NCBI RefSeq assembly: GCF_011601315.1
Contig: NZ_JAAORA010000004.1
Span: 48,849 to 112,848 of the forward strand
Reading direction: 5' to 3'
DNA length: 64,000 bases
From: Candidatus Chlorobium masyuteum
GTDB taxonomy: Bacteria > Bacteroidota > Chlorobiia > Chlorobiales > Chlorobiaceae
The position numbers and the translations under genes are program-made. The notes under the pieces were generated by a model, which was not told the DNA's origin, ran no database searches, and saw nothing but the letters and a program-made list of their open reading frames with translations. Positions 8,223-17,373 of the stretch are shown in pieces (positions within the stretch are counted from its first letter, which is position 1; every line of letters begins with the position of its first letter).

Positions 8223-8544
8223 CCTTTGTGAGCAAAGTCGTTAATACGTTCTGGTGTAAACTGACCAAGGCACACTTTACAAAGTAATTTATTGCATTTA
8301 TATTTCAGCATTTCTGCGCCTAAAAACATCACACGTTCTCGATAATTAAAACCCAGCAGGAAAAGCTTATAGTAAGCTCATCGTTTTTAACCATAAACCT
8401 GATAATATGATTTAAAATAATTATTTAGCTCATCGACAAAAGGCAAATCAAATAACTCAGAACCTCTCATTTAAATGTCGTCGGCAGTTTGAGCACTTAC
8501 CAACGATGCAATCGAATTGCGAAAAAATATTTATAGTGGCGCCA
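8223..8544. other. intergenic stretch with no supported gene
   Basis: About 320 bp of AT-rich sequence lies between the small membrane-protein gene and the primase gene. It probably holds the promoter of the membrane/TPR pair. I see no ORF, tRNA or strong hairpin. Confidence 0.4.
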
Positions 8545-9378
8545 TCATTGAACCTGTCTGAGAATCCTCCTCACTTCATGCTCATCAAGCGGGCATCCGG
8601 AGCTCTGGTTCAGCTCCAGCAACAAGCGGTCACACTCTTCAACTCCCTCATCTCTCATCCAGCAGGCAAGCTGATAGAGGGTATTATTGCGGTTCCCCGG
8701 TACAAAGCGCTTCATGAAAAAGCTCTTGTAGCTTCTCTTCAGCGTTGCACTTTTGTTCTTGTTCCGGGCTCGGCCAGCTTCAAGCAGCTTCTCTCTTCTT
8801 TGCCGCACGAGAGCCCGCCGGTAAAAAAGCGCCCAGTCAAACAATTGTGTTCCTTCCAGGTAATACACTTCGGCATCAGGGAATCCGTAATACATCCGGT
8901 CAATGTTCTTGCAGGCCTTGTCAGCATGGTTGTAGCAGGCCATCACTTCAGCCATCATTAACTTAAAGGCTTCACGCTCAAGCAAAATCGGTTTGTCCGT
9001 TGGCAGTATCACCCTGAACCGCTCGGCAATCACCCCATGCTTCTCTTTCATGTGGTTACGGGTTGTCGCAATCAGGCCAATAAAATCCGCAAAATCTACC
9101 ATGGCCTCACCAATCGAATAGCGGTCATCACAATCAAGAATAATCAGTTCCTGCCCCTGGAGCGCATGCTCCCCATCCCGATACCCGTCCCGGAACGCTG
9201 TGGCCGAGTAATTTCCCTGGAAGCGCGCCATCGCTTCTACCCGGTCAAAGGGAATCCGTATCGCCTTGAACCCTTCCGCCGTGTGCTTGCTGCATGAAAT
9301 CAACACACGCCCGTCATGCATTTCCATAGCGTTTTTGAGTAATTTGAGCTTGAACACCTTGAACGTCTTTAGCCGCAT
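8545..9378 (-). CDS. primase-like replication protein with PriCT-1 domain
   Basis: About 277 residues from the chosen ATG; a later ATG at 9327 is also possible. The middle contains an acidic LIILDCDD motif typical of the metal site of archaeo-eukaryotic-type primases, then RFRVILPT. The C-terminal 60 residues (GNRNNTLYQLACWMRDEGVE, then DEHEVRRILRQV) form a PriCT-1 domain. It would prime replication of the element. It lies just after the DUF3987 gene on the same strand, the usual pair in satellites and plasmids. Confidence 0.7.
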   Translation of the reverse strand: MRLKTFKVFKLKLLKNAMEMHDGRVLISCSKHTAEGFKAIRIPFDRVEAMARFQGNYSATAFRDGYRDGEHALQGQELIILDCDDRYSIGEAMVDFADFIGLIATTRNHMKEKHGVIAERFRVILPTDKPILLEREAFKLMMAEVMACYNHADKACKNIDRMYYGFPDAEVYYLEGTQLFDWALFYRRALVRQRREKLLEAGRARNKNKSATLKRSYKSFFMKRFVPGNRNNTLYQLACWMRDEGVEECDRLLLELNQSSGCPLDEHEVRRILRQVQ

Positions 9379-9412
9379 GGATAAAGGCTTTAGGTGTTCA
9401 AGGTGTTCGTGG

Positions 9413-10840
9413 CTAATGTTCCAAAAGTTGAATGAATTTGGTCGATTGTCCCGATCCCTGTCGCTCTTCTTGCAAGGCAAACACATCCGTTTCAATGCCG
9501 GTGCTGATCACCTCCTCAAACTCCTTTGCCTTCCATCCGGTTCTGTGCAGCAGCTTTCTGCGGTTCATAACGCCCCCTTGCTTGGTCAGAATATCGATCA
9601 CCCGTTTCATCCGCTGTTCATAAGGGGTGAACTTGAAGTGGTTCATCAAGAGGTAGCTTATGGTCTTCCAGAAATAACGTATCAGTGCCACAGCCCGCTT
9701 CATCATCTCGCCCGTTATCAAAAGAACCGGCGGAGCGTTTGATTCGGCAATACGGTTGGTCTCTTCAACCACCAGATAGATCATCGCCGCCTTGAACTTC
9801 ATCATATCAAGACGCCCCTGATAGCCCATCAGCACGCCCGAAAACTCGGCATCGCTTTTGGCGATTTCAGCAAGCTCTTCATGCTCGCCCTCAAAAGAGT
9901 GCTGATAGATCTCCCGCGCCTCCACAGAGAGCTTGATCTCTATGCTTTGTTGCTCAATCAGGCATGCCGTCCGGAATATCTTCTCAAGGTTTCCGGCAAT
10001 CAATGCCTCCATGCCCTCATCCGGAGTGCTGTTCTCAATCAGCGACTTCATCTTTCCTCGATGCTCCGCCACAAAGCAATAGCAGATTCGCTGCAAAAAG
10101 CCGCTATGCTTGTCCTTCTCGGTTATTCGCTGGAGAAACTGAGTCAGGGTAGACGCGCCAAAAATAGAGAGGCATGGATTAACAATCCTCGACTGCTCGT
10201 TTTTCAACTGCCGGGTATGGCTGTTGCCGTCATAAACATCCAGGATGAATGACTCCATACCCTTGTTGTAATCCTTACGGAGATTATCAAGAAAGCTCGC
10301 AAACTCACTGTAGCAGGCAATTCCTGAGTTCATCACCTCCTTCTGCTCCATCTCCTCACTCCGAATCCGCTTCGCGCCCTGTCCCTCTGTTTTCGGTATA
10401 AGCCGGGGCTCCCGCATGCTCTCCATCAACCCCTCATGGCTTCCTGAATCCGGCATCCGGAACTTGATCTGCTCCTCCTGCAGCAGCTCTTCAGCTCTTC
10501 GCAAATACCTTGTGCAAAAAGAAACCACCGTCGTCTTTCTCCCAACCGTTGAACCGGCAAGGCAAAGCCCGTAGAGGTTGGGTTTGACCCTCTGGCTTCC
10601 AACCTGCATCGAAACCCTGTTGCCAATCACGGCAGCAGAGGTCATAAACATGCTCACAAACAAAAACTCCCGTGGAGCATCAGTCATCGACTGCAGGTAG
10701 TCCAGTACCGGAGCAAAAAAAATATCAGACACCGCCACCTCGGGAAAACGGGGTAGTTCATTGGTGTGTGCCGCTTGCCGCCGTCTTGCCTCCTGCAATC
10801 GCATCTCATGAGGCCCGATTGAAACATTGGCATCACTCAT
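9413..10840 (-). CDS. DUF3987-type (YfjI-like) replication-associated protein
   Basis: A 475-residue protein, started at the ATG that overlaps the AlpA stop as ATGA (10837-10840), which implies translational coupling. The N-terminal half has a P-loop-like LCLAGSTVGRKTT (about residue 90). The central region contains YSEFASFLDNL and LDVYDGNSHTRQL, characteristic of DUF3987 proteins of phages and integrated elements. The C-terminus has a winged-helix-like part (KQGGVMNRRKLLHRTGW). It is thought to act in element replication with the downstream primase; the exact activity is uncertain. Confidence 0.75.
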   Translation of the reverse strand: MSDANVSIGPHEMRLQEARRRQAAHTNELPRFPEVAVSDIFFAPVLDYLQSMTDAPREFLFVSMFMTSAAVIGNRVSMQVGSQRVKPNLYGLCLAGSTVGRKTTVVSFCTRYLRRAEELLQEEQIKFRMPDSGSHEGLMESMREPRLIPKTEGQGAKRIRSEEMEQKEVMNSGIACYSEFASFLDNLRKDYNKGMESFILDVYDGNSHTRQLKNEQSRIVNPCLSIFGASTLTQFLQRITEKDKHSGFLQRICYCFVAEHRGKMKSLIENSTPDEGMEALIAGNLEKIFRTACLIEQQSIEIKLSVEAREIYQHSFEGEHEELAEIAKSDAEFSGVLMGYQGRLDMMKFKAAMIYLVVEETNRIAESNAPPVLLITGEMMKRAVALIRYFWKTISYLLMNHFKFTPYEQRMKRVIDILTKQGGVMNRRKLLHRTGWKAKEFEEVISTGIETDVFALQEERQGSGQSTKFIQLLEH

Positions 10841-11118
10841 GCTTCCGGGCCTCCTCTCCCGCAAGGCTTTTGTATTCCATCCAGGCCTCGCTGCTCCGCC
10901 TGTACGTTCCAGCACCCATTATTGAGCCTTTCCACCAACATCTCAATATCAACTGCCCGCCATGCGGCAGTCTTTTCCGAAAGTTTTACGGGTTTGGGAT
11001 ACCGCCCCTCTTTTATCCCTGCATACCATGCTGCTCGCGAGACTGGCAAAATGCTTGGAATTCCCTGTTTGCGGTCTCCGATAATGTCCCGCAGCCGATA
11101 GAATTTTGTTACATGCAT
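10837..11118 (-). CDS. AlpA-family DNA-binding regulator
   Basis: A 93-residue protein with an AlpA/excisionase-like winged helix: FYRLRDIIG, ILPVSRAAWYAGIKEGRYPKP, and WRAVDIEMLVERL. A GTG one codon upstream (11121) is an alternative start. The start overlaps the stop of the 11118-11348 gene, and its own stop overlaps the DUF3987 start, so the three genes are translationally coupled. AlpA proteins activate integrase and excision genes of P4-like elements; that role here is inferred. Confidence 0.75.
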   Translation of the reverse strand: MHVTKFYRLRDIIGDRKQGIPSILPVSRAAWYAGIKEGRYPKPVKLSEKTAAWRAVDIEMLVERLNNGCWNVQAEQRGLDGIQKPCGRGGPEA

Positions 11119-11348
11119 CACGCACCTCCCATTTTCTCGGAGGTTCCCTCAATCCACTTTTCGACATCGGTAATACGAAACAGCAACCGCCCGTTTTTCT
11201 TGGTTGACGGCAACGATCCGCTTTTTACGGCGCGATAAATTGAAATCTTTGAAATAGGGAGATCGTAAATCTCCATTGCATACCAAACCAGACTATCAAG
11301 GTTGATAAACTTCCGTTTCGGCTTCTGGAGGGGGGGGATGGTTTCCAT
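11118..11348 (-). CDS. excisionase-like MerR-fold HTH protein
   Basis: A 76-residue protein containing KISIYRAVKSGSLPSTKKNG followed by RLLFRITDVEKWIEG. This is the helix-turn-helix plus wing of excisionase/MerR-type DNA-binding domains. It ends in a one-base overlap with the AlpA start. Having two consecutive small HTH proteins (this one and AlpA) is common in satellite regulatory modules, where one is the excision factor. Confidence 0.65.
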   Translation of the reverse strand: METIPPLQKPKRKFINLDSLVWYAMEIYDLPISKISIYRAVKSGSLPSTKKNGRLLFRITDVEKWIEGTSEKMGGA

Positions 11349-11420
11349 TGCATTGCTTCATTATAGTTGAAGAATCATTGAACAACTATAAATTGCAATA
11401 CAGAGCACGCTTAATCAATG

Positions 11421-12773
11421 TTAAAGCGTTCCTTTATATTCGCTTACGTGCTCAAACCGTGCTTTTTTCGTGCCTCTATCGTGCCTGTTTCGTGCCTTTC
11501 TTTTTTTCTCCAGGTTATGATCTTTCCATGCCTTCAATAATGCATTTGCCTGATCGCTTATACCGGAGAGTCCGCAAAGCCGCTCGCATACCTTTAAATT
11601 GATTTCGCTGGTCCTCTTTTTTATTGCCAATAGCTCATCAAAAATACAATTCGGCCACCGCTCACCCGGCTTATGCGCGCCCGCGATTCTGTACACCTCG
11701 TTTTCAGCTCTCCAGTCGCGTAGCGGTATTACGTCAACAGTGCTGCTGGTTGCCGTCGCTGTTGTGTTCCTCTCCTCCGGTTTCGCGCCCTTTGCTTTGG
11801 GAGCAAACTTCCCTTTACTCATAAACCAGTTCTCAGCACTCTCCAGCTCAAAAAATGCACGCACCTCATGCGTTCCGGCTTCAGGGAATTGAAACAAATA
11901 GGGATTCTTTTTATGCCGCTTGATGAGGTCCGCCGTGATAAACTGCTTTAGGACAAGCTTTTTAGCATCAAAGACGTTGTTGATCAAAAAAAACAGGCAG
12001 AGATCACTCTGTATCGCTTTTTTCAATTGCTCGGTGTTTCGGTAGAGCATCTCCGATTGGCCATAGTCAGCAACAATACTCCGCATCTTTTTTATATCCT
12101 GACGTGCTTCCGTTTCCGGAGCATGGTTCATATACCATTGAACCGCATTCACAAACGCCATCGCGGCATAAACCTCCTCAATTGCCGGAGTGTTTGCGCA
12201 CGCTGAGCCTGTAGCTTCCACGTTACACTCAAACAACCTTAGCGATTGATTTGCAGGGTTAAATTCACCCATCAGCCATCTCTCCGCCGATATCAGCGTC
12301 AGCCACTGGATAACATCGCAATAATCATCAGCACCCAAACAGCACCTGTCGAATCGCTCTATTACAGCCGCCATGTCAAGAGAGTTCAGTGCTTCGCGGT
12401 TTTCAATTCCCCGTTGCGCCTCAATCCTTGCCTGAAGGCTCTTTATTCCCTCAGAGATAGTTTTCACCAGCTTGCCGTCAATCAGCGCATCTCTTGCATC
12501 TGCAAGGGAGCTGTTGGCCATGGCAAGTGCCACCTGCTGATACTTCTCCTCTACAGCCTTTAAACTTGTCGTAAAAGTAAGGAGCTGCTCTGCATGGTCA
12601 TGTTCAGCAGCCGCCCTGCTTTTCTCATCCCATCTCTCCCAATGCAGCTCTTTCAGGCGGGCATAATTTCTTGTAGCAGAATCCTTTATGGCGTGTTCTC
12701 CCTCCAGTAATGCCCTGATGGCATTAGTTACAGCTATCCGGATATCCTTCTCACTGGCCTTAAAATTACCCAT
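11421..12773 (-). CDS. element-specific 450-aa protein, unknown
   Basis: A predicted soluble protein. The first 130 residues are strongly helical and charged. A middle region has many Trp, Phe and Cys residues (about residues 140-320). The C-terminus is Lys/Arg-rich (KKRKARNRHDRGTKKARFEH) and might contact nucleic acid. No domain is recognised. It sits between the integrase and the HTH pair on the same strand, in the conserved core of the element, so a role in regulation, excision or replication is likelier than cargo. That is inference. Confidence 0.6.
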   Translation of the reverse strand: MGNFKASEKDIRIAVTNAIRALLEGEHAIKDSATRNYARLKELHWERWDEKSRAAAEHDHAEQLLTFTTSLKAVEEKYQQVALAMANSSLADARDALIDGKLVKTISEGIKSLQARIEAQRGIENREALNSLDMAAVIERFDRCCLGADDYCDVIQWLTLISAERWLMGEFNPANQSLRLFECNVEATGSACANTPAIEEVYAAMAFVNAVQWYMNHAPETEARQDIKKMRSIVADYGQSEMLYRNTEQLKKAIQSDLCLFFLINNVFDAKKLVLKQFITADLIKRHKKNPYLFQFPEAGTHEVRAFFELESAENWFMSKGKFAPKAKGAKPEERNTTATATSSTVDVIPLRDWRAENEVYRIAGAHKPGERWPNCIFDELLAIKKRTSEINLKVCERLCGLSGISDQANALLKAWKDHNLEKKRKARNRHDRGTKKARFEHVSEYKGTL

Positions 12774-12888
12774 CCAGCGCCCCCATTTTTTAATGAAAAA
12801 TGAAGTGAGTAGATGTTAAGTATAAGAAAATTGAAGTAAAAAAGCGCTATTTACCATTTTCCGGATAATGGTGTGTGTTCGCCAAGTG

Positions 12889-14217
12889 TTACTTGACAAG
12901 CCTGATAAACGGCAGAGATTGTAACGCATCAACATCGTCAATCTTCGCGCCACCTTTCAGATTATTCAGATAGTCTGCCCATGCCTGCATCATTCGGGTA
13001 CGCTCATCGAGATGCTGTGTCCTGTTATAAGCCGCCCCTAACCGGTCCGGCACCCTGTGCCCGAGCTGTGCCTCAATCGCATCGGGGCTGAACCCCAAAG
13101 TCTCATGAAGCATGGTCCGTGCTGTTGCCCTGAAACCATGACCAGTCACGGTCTCCTGATCCCACCCCATGGTTCTTAATGCCTGATTAACCGTATTCTC
13201 TGATAGTACCCTTGAGGCAGCCCGACCGGGAAAAACATACTCGCTGCTACCGGTAAAAGGTTGAAGAGCCTGCAACACCTCAACAGCCTGCCGGGCAAGA
13301 GGAACCGTGTGAACCTGCCCTTTCCTCTTGGCCTTCTCTTTAAGGGTCAGCTTCGTATCCTCAACCGGCAACTGCCAGGCCAGCCTCTCCATATCAATAT
13401 CTTTCCACTTCGCGTTACGCAACTCACCGGGTCGAACAAACAACATAGGCGCAAGCTTCAGTGCACAACGAACCACAAAAGATCCTGCGTAATTGTCAAT
13501 ATCCACCAACAAGCGGCCTAACTTGTCAGGGTTCAGAATAGCCGCCATACTCTTTTTATTGGGCTGCTTCAGCACTTTGCTCAAACCAGCCGCAGGATTG
13601 TTTTCAACACCGGGAATATCGCTGACAATCGCAAAATTGAAAACCTGACCAATAATAGTTTTGATTCTATGAGCTGACTCATAAGCATGGCGCTCCTCAA
13701 CCAGCCGCAGAGCGGCCAGAACATCTTTTGTGGTGATATCAGAAATTTGACGGCTTCCCAATGGAGGCAGAATATCCCTTTCAAGTCGGCTAATAACCGT
13801 TCTTGTATGACCATCCGTCCACTCCGTCCGCGCCACCTCAAGCCATAGCCGCGCCACTCTTTCAAAAGTATTCCGCTCAATCTCTTTTGACAGTAATTCG
13901 GCAGCACTCCGCTGTTTTCGTTCCTCACTTGGATTGATACCATTGGCAAGCAGATTTCGGGCCTTCTGCCTTCGCTCACGCGCCTCCTCCAAGCTTATAT
14001 CAGGATAGGTTCCCAAAGAGATGATGCAAGCCTTTCCACTAAAGGTATACTTCAGACGCCACCACCTCGAAACAGGTAACTGCTTCCCATCCTTGCTATA
14101 CTTCTTGGCAGGAATAAACAAAAACAAACCACCGCCATCAAAGAGCGTCTGTGGTTTCTCGGTAGCCTTAGCCGCCTCTACCTTTTTAGCTGACAATGGA
14201 AGAACGCTTCTCGACAT
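12889..14217 (-). CDS. P4-type tyrosine integrase
   Basis: A 442-residue protein of the P4/CP4-57 class. The N-terminal arm-binding domain (DUF4102-like; LFDGGGLFLFI, then SLGTYPDISLEEARERR) occupies residues 1-100. A SAM-like core-binding domain occupies about 110-205. The catalytic domain has the Arg in RPGELRNAKW, HGFRATARTM, LGHRV and the nucleophile Tyr in AAYNRT. It catalyses site-specific integration and excision. It lies 177 bp from the 3' end of ssrA, and P4-type integrases commonly use tRNA or tmRNA 3' ends as attB. Confidence 0.92.
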   Translation of the reverse strand: MSRSVLPLSAKKVEAAKATEKPQTLFDGGGLFLFIPAKKYSKDGKQLPVSRWWRLKYTFSGKACIISLGTYPDISLEEARERRQKARNLLANGINPSEERKQRSAAELLSKEIERNTFERVARLWLEVARTEWTDGHTRTVISRLERDILPPLGSRQISDITTKDVLAALRLVEERHAYESAHRIKTIIGQVFNFAIVSDIPGVENNPAAGLSKVLKQPNKKSMAAILNPDKLGRLLVDIDNYAGSFVVRCALKLAPMLFVRPGELRNAKWKDIDMERLAWQLPVEDTKLTLKEKAKRKGQVHTVPLARQAVEVLQALQPFTGSSEYVFPGRAASRVLSENTVNQALRTMGWDQETVTGHGFRATARTMLHETLGFSPDAIEAQLGHRVPDRLGAAYNRTQHLDERTRMMQAWADYLNNLKGGAKIDDVDALQSLPFIRLVK

Positions 14218-14330
14218 AGGTATAACTTTTTAGTTCCGAATCAATATACTGAACTACCTATACCTATAATTATACCTAAAAGAGCTGGATTAAGCAATAC
14301 CACACCGGACAACAAAAGACACCAAAAACA

Positions 14331-14360
14331 CGAAGACCCCTGATTTCTCAGGGGTCTTCG
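14331..14360 (-). terminator. strong hairpin downstream of ssrA
   Basis: A perfect 13-bp stem (CGAAGACCCCTGA and complement) with a 4-nt loop is followed on the minus strand by a T-rich tract. It lies 34 bp beyond the mature tmRNA 3' end. Confidence 0.8.
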
Positions 14361-14393
14361 GACTTTTCTGGATGTCACCAGATTTCTTGCTTG

Positions 14394-14794
14394 TGGAGAT
14401 GGCGGGAGTCGAACCCGCGTCCAGAACATTGCTCGATAAAGCTACCACACTCATCCCAGGTGTTCAGTGTTTCATGAACCGGTGCTACACCTGTAAAGTT
14501 CGGTTCACTATCCCTCTTTGTATCACCCGCATGTTTTTTCAGGCAAAAACAGTTGGGGCTTACTTGCGCGAACCGAAGCTCAAGCGCGGGTTATGCCATC
14601 CGGTGGCTTCAGAGTAAGCGCCTCCCTCATCGGACGATGGCTGATTAATTAACTTGTGCTAATCAGGCAGCCATTGCATACGAATAATCGTCTGCATCTA
14701 TTGTTTGCATAGACTTCTTTAACGAGTCCATCCATGCTGAAACTCGGAGTGCAACTCCATCTTACACCTGCCCTGTCGAAAGCCTGTCATCCCC
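14394..14794 (-). ncRNA. ssrA: tmRNA (transfer-messenger RNA)
   Basis: On the minus strand the 5' end begins GGGGATGACAGGCTTTCGAC. The 3' end has the tRNA-like T-arm and acceptor (GCGGGTTCGACTCCCGC, then CATCTCCA); the terminal CCA is not fully encoded. The tag reading frame at 14695-14663 translates as ADDYSYAMAA followed by TGA. tmRNA rescues stalled ribosomes and adds this degradation tag. The 401-nt length is normal. Its 3' end is the probable integration site of the element on its left. Confidence 0.95.
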
Positions 14795-14909
14795 ATATTC
14801 GACAACGTAGCGTAACGCTTCAATCGCAGTGGTATATATGCTTTTTGACTCTCACGAACAACAAAAATCACCTGCCGTTAATTCTTGGCATCTTGCCCTG
14901 CTGCAACCC

Positions 14910-15473
14910 TTAATTCAGTCCCGGAAGTTCGGGCGCGTTGGCAATGATTTGGTACTCTCCGCCCTTGGAGCGGACTGAACGGCTCCACATCCGCTCATAG
15001 GCATCACTGAATATCAGCTCCTTCGATGCGTCAGCCGTGTACCATGACCCTTCGTCAAACTCAGCTTCAAGCTGCCCGGCAGTCCATCCGGCATAGCCGA
15101 GAAAAAACCTGATTTCAGACGGCATCATGATACCGGTGTTGAGCAGATAACTCAGCTCGTTTTTGTCGCCCCCCCAGAAGAGCCCGGGAAGAATCTCAAG
15201 TGAATCCTCTATCAGGTCGCCCCTTGAATGGAGAAAATGAACGGTATCAACCTGTACCGGCCCGCCCATGTGCAGCAGCTCCTCTATATCCTCAAAACCG
15301 GCAATAGCCTCACATACCTTGAACTCCATCGGACGGTTCAGGATAAAACCAAGAGAGCCTTTCTCATTATGCTCGCACATAAGCAGCACGGTCCGCTTGA
15401 AACTCGACTCAAGCAGATTGGCTGATGCGAGCAGAAGTTTGCCTGCTTTAAGCTTTTCAAATTCGTTTACCAT
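14910..15473 (-). CDS. UPF0301/AlgH family protein
   Basis: A 187-residue cytosolic protein with the family hallmarks: GKLLLASANLLESSFKRTV near the N-terminus, LGFILNRPM, the GGPV motif, and RFFLGYAGWTAGQLEAE. The family is widespread in Gram-negative bacteria and its biochemical role is unresolved. It follows bcp by 9 bp on the same strand, so the two are likely co-transcribed. Confidence 0.85.
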   Translation of the reverse strand: MVNEFEKLKAGKLLLASANLLESSFKRTVLLMCEHNEKGSLGFILNRPMEFKVCEAIAGFEDIEELLHMGGPVQVDTVHFLHSRGDLIEDSLEILPGLFWGGDKNELSYLLNTGIMMPSEIRFFLGYAGWTAGQLEAEFDEGSWYTADASKELIFSDAYERMWSRSVRSKGGEYQIIANAPELPGLN

Positions 15474-15482
15474 GCTGTACTG

Positions 15483-15959
15483 TCAGGTTTTTTTCTGCAG
15501 ATAGTTAAGCAACTCCTCCGCATGTTCCGAAGGATTGACTTTCGGCCACACTTTTTCAATCTTACCCTCTTCATTAATCAGGTAGGTTACCCGACTGGTT
15601 CCCATATATTCACGTCCCATGAATTTTTTCTGACCCCAGACACCGTAAGCCTCAACAATACTCTTTTCAGGATCGGCAACCAGACGGAATGGCAGCTGAT
15701 ATTTCTCCTCAAACTTCTTGTGTTTCTTTTCATTATCAACGCTCACGCCAAGAACCTCAACCCCTAATGCTTTAAAGTTAGGGAAATTATCACGAAAAGC
15801 ACAAGCCTCCTTTGTGCAGCCGGGAGTATCATCCTTGGGATAGAAATAGAGTATAACCTTCCGGCCACGGTACTCTTCAAGGGTGACCGGCTTTCCGTCC
15901 TGATCAAGCGCCGAAATAGCAGGAGCAGAAGTTCCTTCTTCAAGTATTGATATTGCCAT
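15483..15959 (-). CDS. bcp: thiol peroxidase, Bcp/PrxQ family
   Basis: A 158-residue peroxiredoxin. The peroxidatic Cys is in DDTPGCTKEACAFRD (about residue 47), with the resolving-type Cys five residues later, as in the Bcp/PrxQ subfamily. FYPKD and the GVSVDNEKKHKKF stretch fit the thioredoxin fold. It reduces peroxides in the cytosol using thioredoxin, useful for an anaerobe exposed to oxygen. It forms a likely operon with the AlgH-like gene. Confidence 0.92.
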   Translation of the reverse strand: MAISILEEGTSAPAISALDQDGKPVTLEEYRGRKVILYFYPKDDTPGCTKEACAFRDNFPNFKALGVEVLGVSVDNEKKHKKFEEKYQLPFRLVADPEKSIVEAYGVWGQKKFMGREYMGTSRVTYLINEEGKIEKVWPKVNPSEHAEELLNYLQKKT

Positions 15960-16038
15960 AAATGAAACTTATTCTGGTTAGTAAAAGGTTTTAGCATCTA
16001 AATCTCCTGACTCAGCAAAAAGTTTCTTCCAAATCATA

Positions 16039-16545
16039 ATGAGATCGTATACCTACTGCCCGATATGCGGAAACAGGCTCGAAGGCGCCAGGATTGATGG
16101 TCGTCAGAGAATGTTCTGCCCCGTCTGCGCCTGGGTGCACTATATAAATCCCCTCCCCGTCGCACTGGCCTATACGGTCAACAGAGAAAATGAACTGCTT
16201 GTGGTGCGCCGGGCCCAGGAACCTGCACTGAACGAATGGGCTCTGCCCGGTGGTTTTATTGAAGCCGGCGAAGAGCCTCACGAAGGGTGCCTGCGGGAAC
16301 TGATGGAGGAGACGGCATTGAACGGCAGAATTGATCGGCTTATCGGCATCTATCACCGGGAGGTGGAGATGTATGGATCGCTGCTTGTGGTCGCCTACAG
16401 GGTAATTGTTGATGATGATACCATTGCGATCAACAACGAACTGTTCGATGCCGGTTTTTATCCGCACCATTTGATCCCGGAAGTGCGTATTCCCCTGCAT
16501 ATAAAGGTTATTTCTGACGCCAGAGAAAGTGAGTCCCTGCTTTAA
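16039..16545 (+). CDS. NUDIX hydrolase with N-terminal zinc ribbon
   Basis: A 168-residue protein. A zinc ribbon (CPICG, then CPVC) occupies the first 32 residues. The NUDIX box is GFIEAGEEPHEGCLRELMEE (about residues 74-93), with the catalytic Glu residues present. Such zinc-ribbon NUDIX proteins hydrolyse NADH-like or other nucleoside-diphosphate derivatives; the substrate here is unknown. It is divergent from bcp with a gap of about 80 bp. Confidence 0.85.
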   Translation: MRSYTYCPICGNRLEGARIDGRQRMFCPVCAWVHYINPLPVALAYTVNRENELLVVRRAQEPALNEWALPGGFIEAGEEPHEGCLRELMEETALNGRIDRLIGIYHREVEMYGSLLVVAYRVIVDDDTIAINNELFDAGFYPHHLIPEVRIPLHIKVISDARESESLL

Positions 16546-16813
16546 GAGCTGCCCCGAAAGCAAGATACGCACCTATTACTCAAAACCTCAAACAAAGGGG
16601 CCCGCGCCCGAGGCCGCTGGCAAGGGGCATATGTAAAAGTTTGCTTAAAAATAAGTTAACTCCTTGCTATTGATTCCCTCCTTCTGCTATACTGGCTGAT
16701 GAAGCGATCGCTGATAATTGATGCTTTTTCTTTACTGAAAGGAATGATTACACGAGATCCGATTGCAACACCATACCGTACATACTTTTACAATCGATAA
16801 CGACAGGGAGAGC

Positions 16814-17305
16814 ATGATGAACAGGAGGAAAATCAGTAGAAAAGTGAAAAAAATTGCCTGTATCGCCTCACTTCTGGCTGCATGCAGCGGCAGTGATGTT
16901 TTTGCCAGAGAGGGGGTCGGCGTCGGGCTGATTGTCGGTGAACCGACCGGCGTGAGCATGAAATACTGGCTCGACAACTCCACGGCCATAGATGCTGCTC
17001 TTGCCGTATCGCTTTCGGACAATAATAACCCGTTTCAGTTTCATGCCGACTATCTGGTGCACAGCAAACGGTCAATAACTCCTTCCGAACTGAAAGGCCG
17101 TTTCCCATGGTACTACGGCATAGGCGGAAGAATTAAAAACAGTCATGAGACCGAGGTCGGTGTTCGCGTTCCGGTAGGTATCACCTATCTCTTTGCCGAT
17201 ACCCCTATTGACCTCTTTGCGGAAATAGCACCGGTACTTGATGTGGCGCCAACGGTCCGGCTCGGACTCAACGGAGCTGCAGGCATCCGCTTTTATCTGC
17301 CCTGA
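16814..17305 (+). CDS. exported beta-rich protein, probable outer-membrane barrel
   Basis: A 163-residue protein. The start is chosen at ATG 16814, behind AGGGAGAG. An N-terminal signal peptide (Arg/Lys-rich, then IACIASLLAACSGSDVFA) probably ends at the VFA site. The mature part alternates hydrophobic and polar residues with glycines and ends in FYLP, typical of small outer-membrane barrels. The recurring start of the mature part, GVGVGLIVGEPTGVSMKYWL, is seen in conserved Chlorobi/Bacteroidetes hypothetical proteins. Function unknown. Confidence 0.65.
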   Translation: MMNRRKISRKVKKIACIASLLAACSGSDVFAREGVGVGLIVGEPTGVSMKYWLDNSTAIDAALAVSLSDNNNPFQFHADYLVHSKRSITPSELKGRFPWYYGIGGRIKNSHETEVGVRVPVGITYLFADTPIDLFAEIAPVLDVAPTVRLGLNGAAGIRFYLP

Positions 17306-17333
17306 GCATCTTCAGGCAGTATCGATGAGTACA

Positions 17334-17373
17334 AACTGATCTCTTGATCCGGCGAATGGAGAAGAGATCAGTT
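17334..17373. terminator. convergent hairpin between the 16814 gene and phoR
   Basis: A perfect 12-bp stem (AACTGATCTCTT and complement) with a 16-nt loop overlaps the phoR stop. It probably terminates both convergent transcripts, although no long U-tract follows. Confidence 0.5.

Noticed and set aside
14394..14430. Second copy of the ssrA 3' end marking the other element boundary
   Set aside because: Looked for by eye across the left 14 kb and not found; the boundary may lie outside the window.
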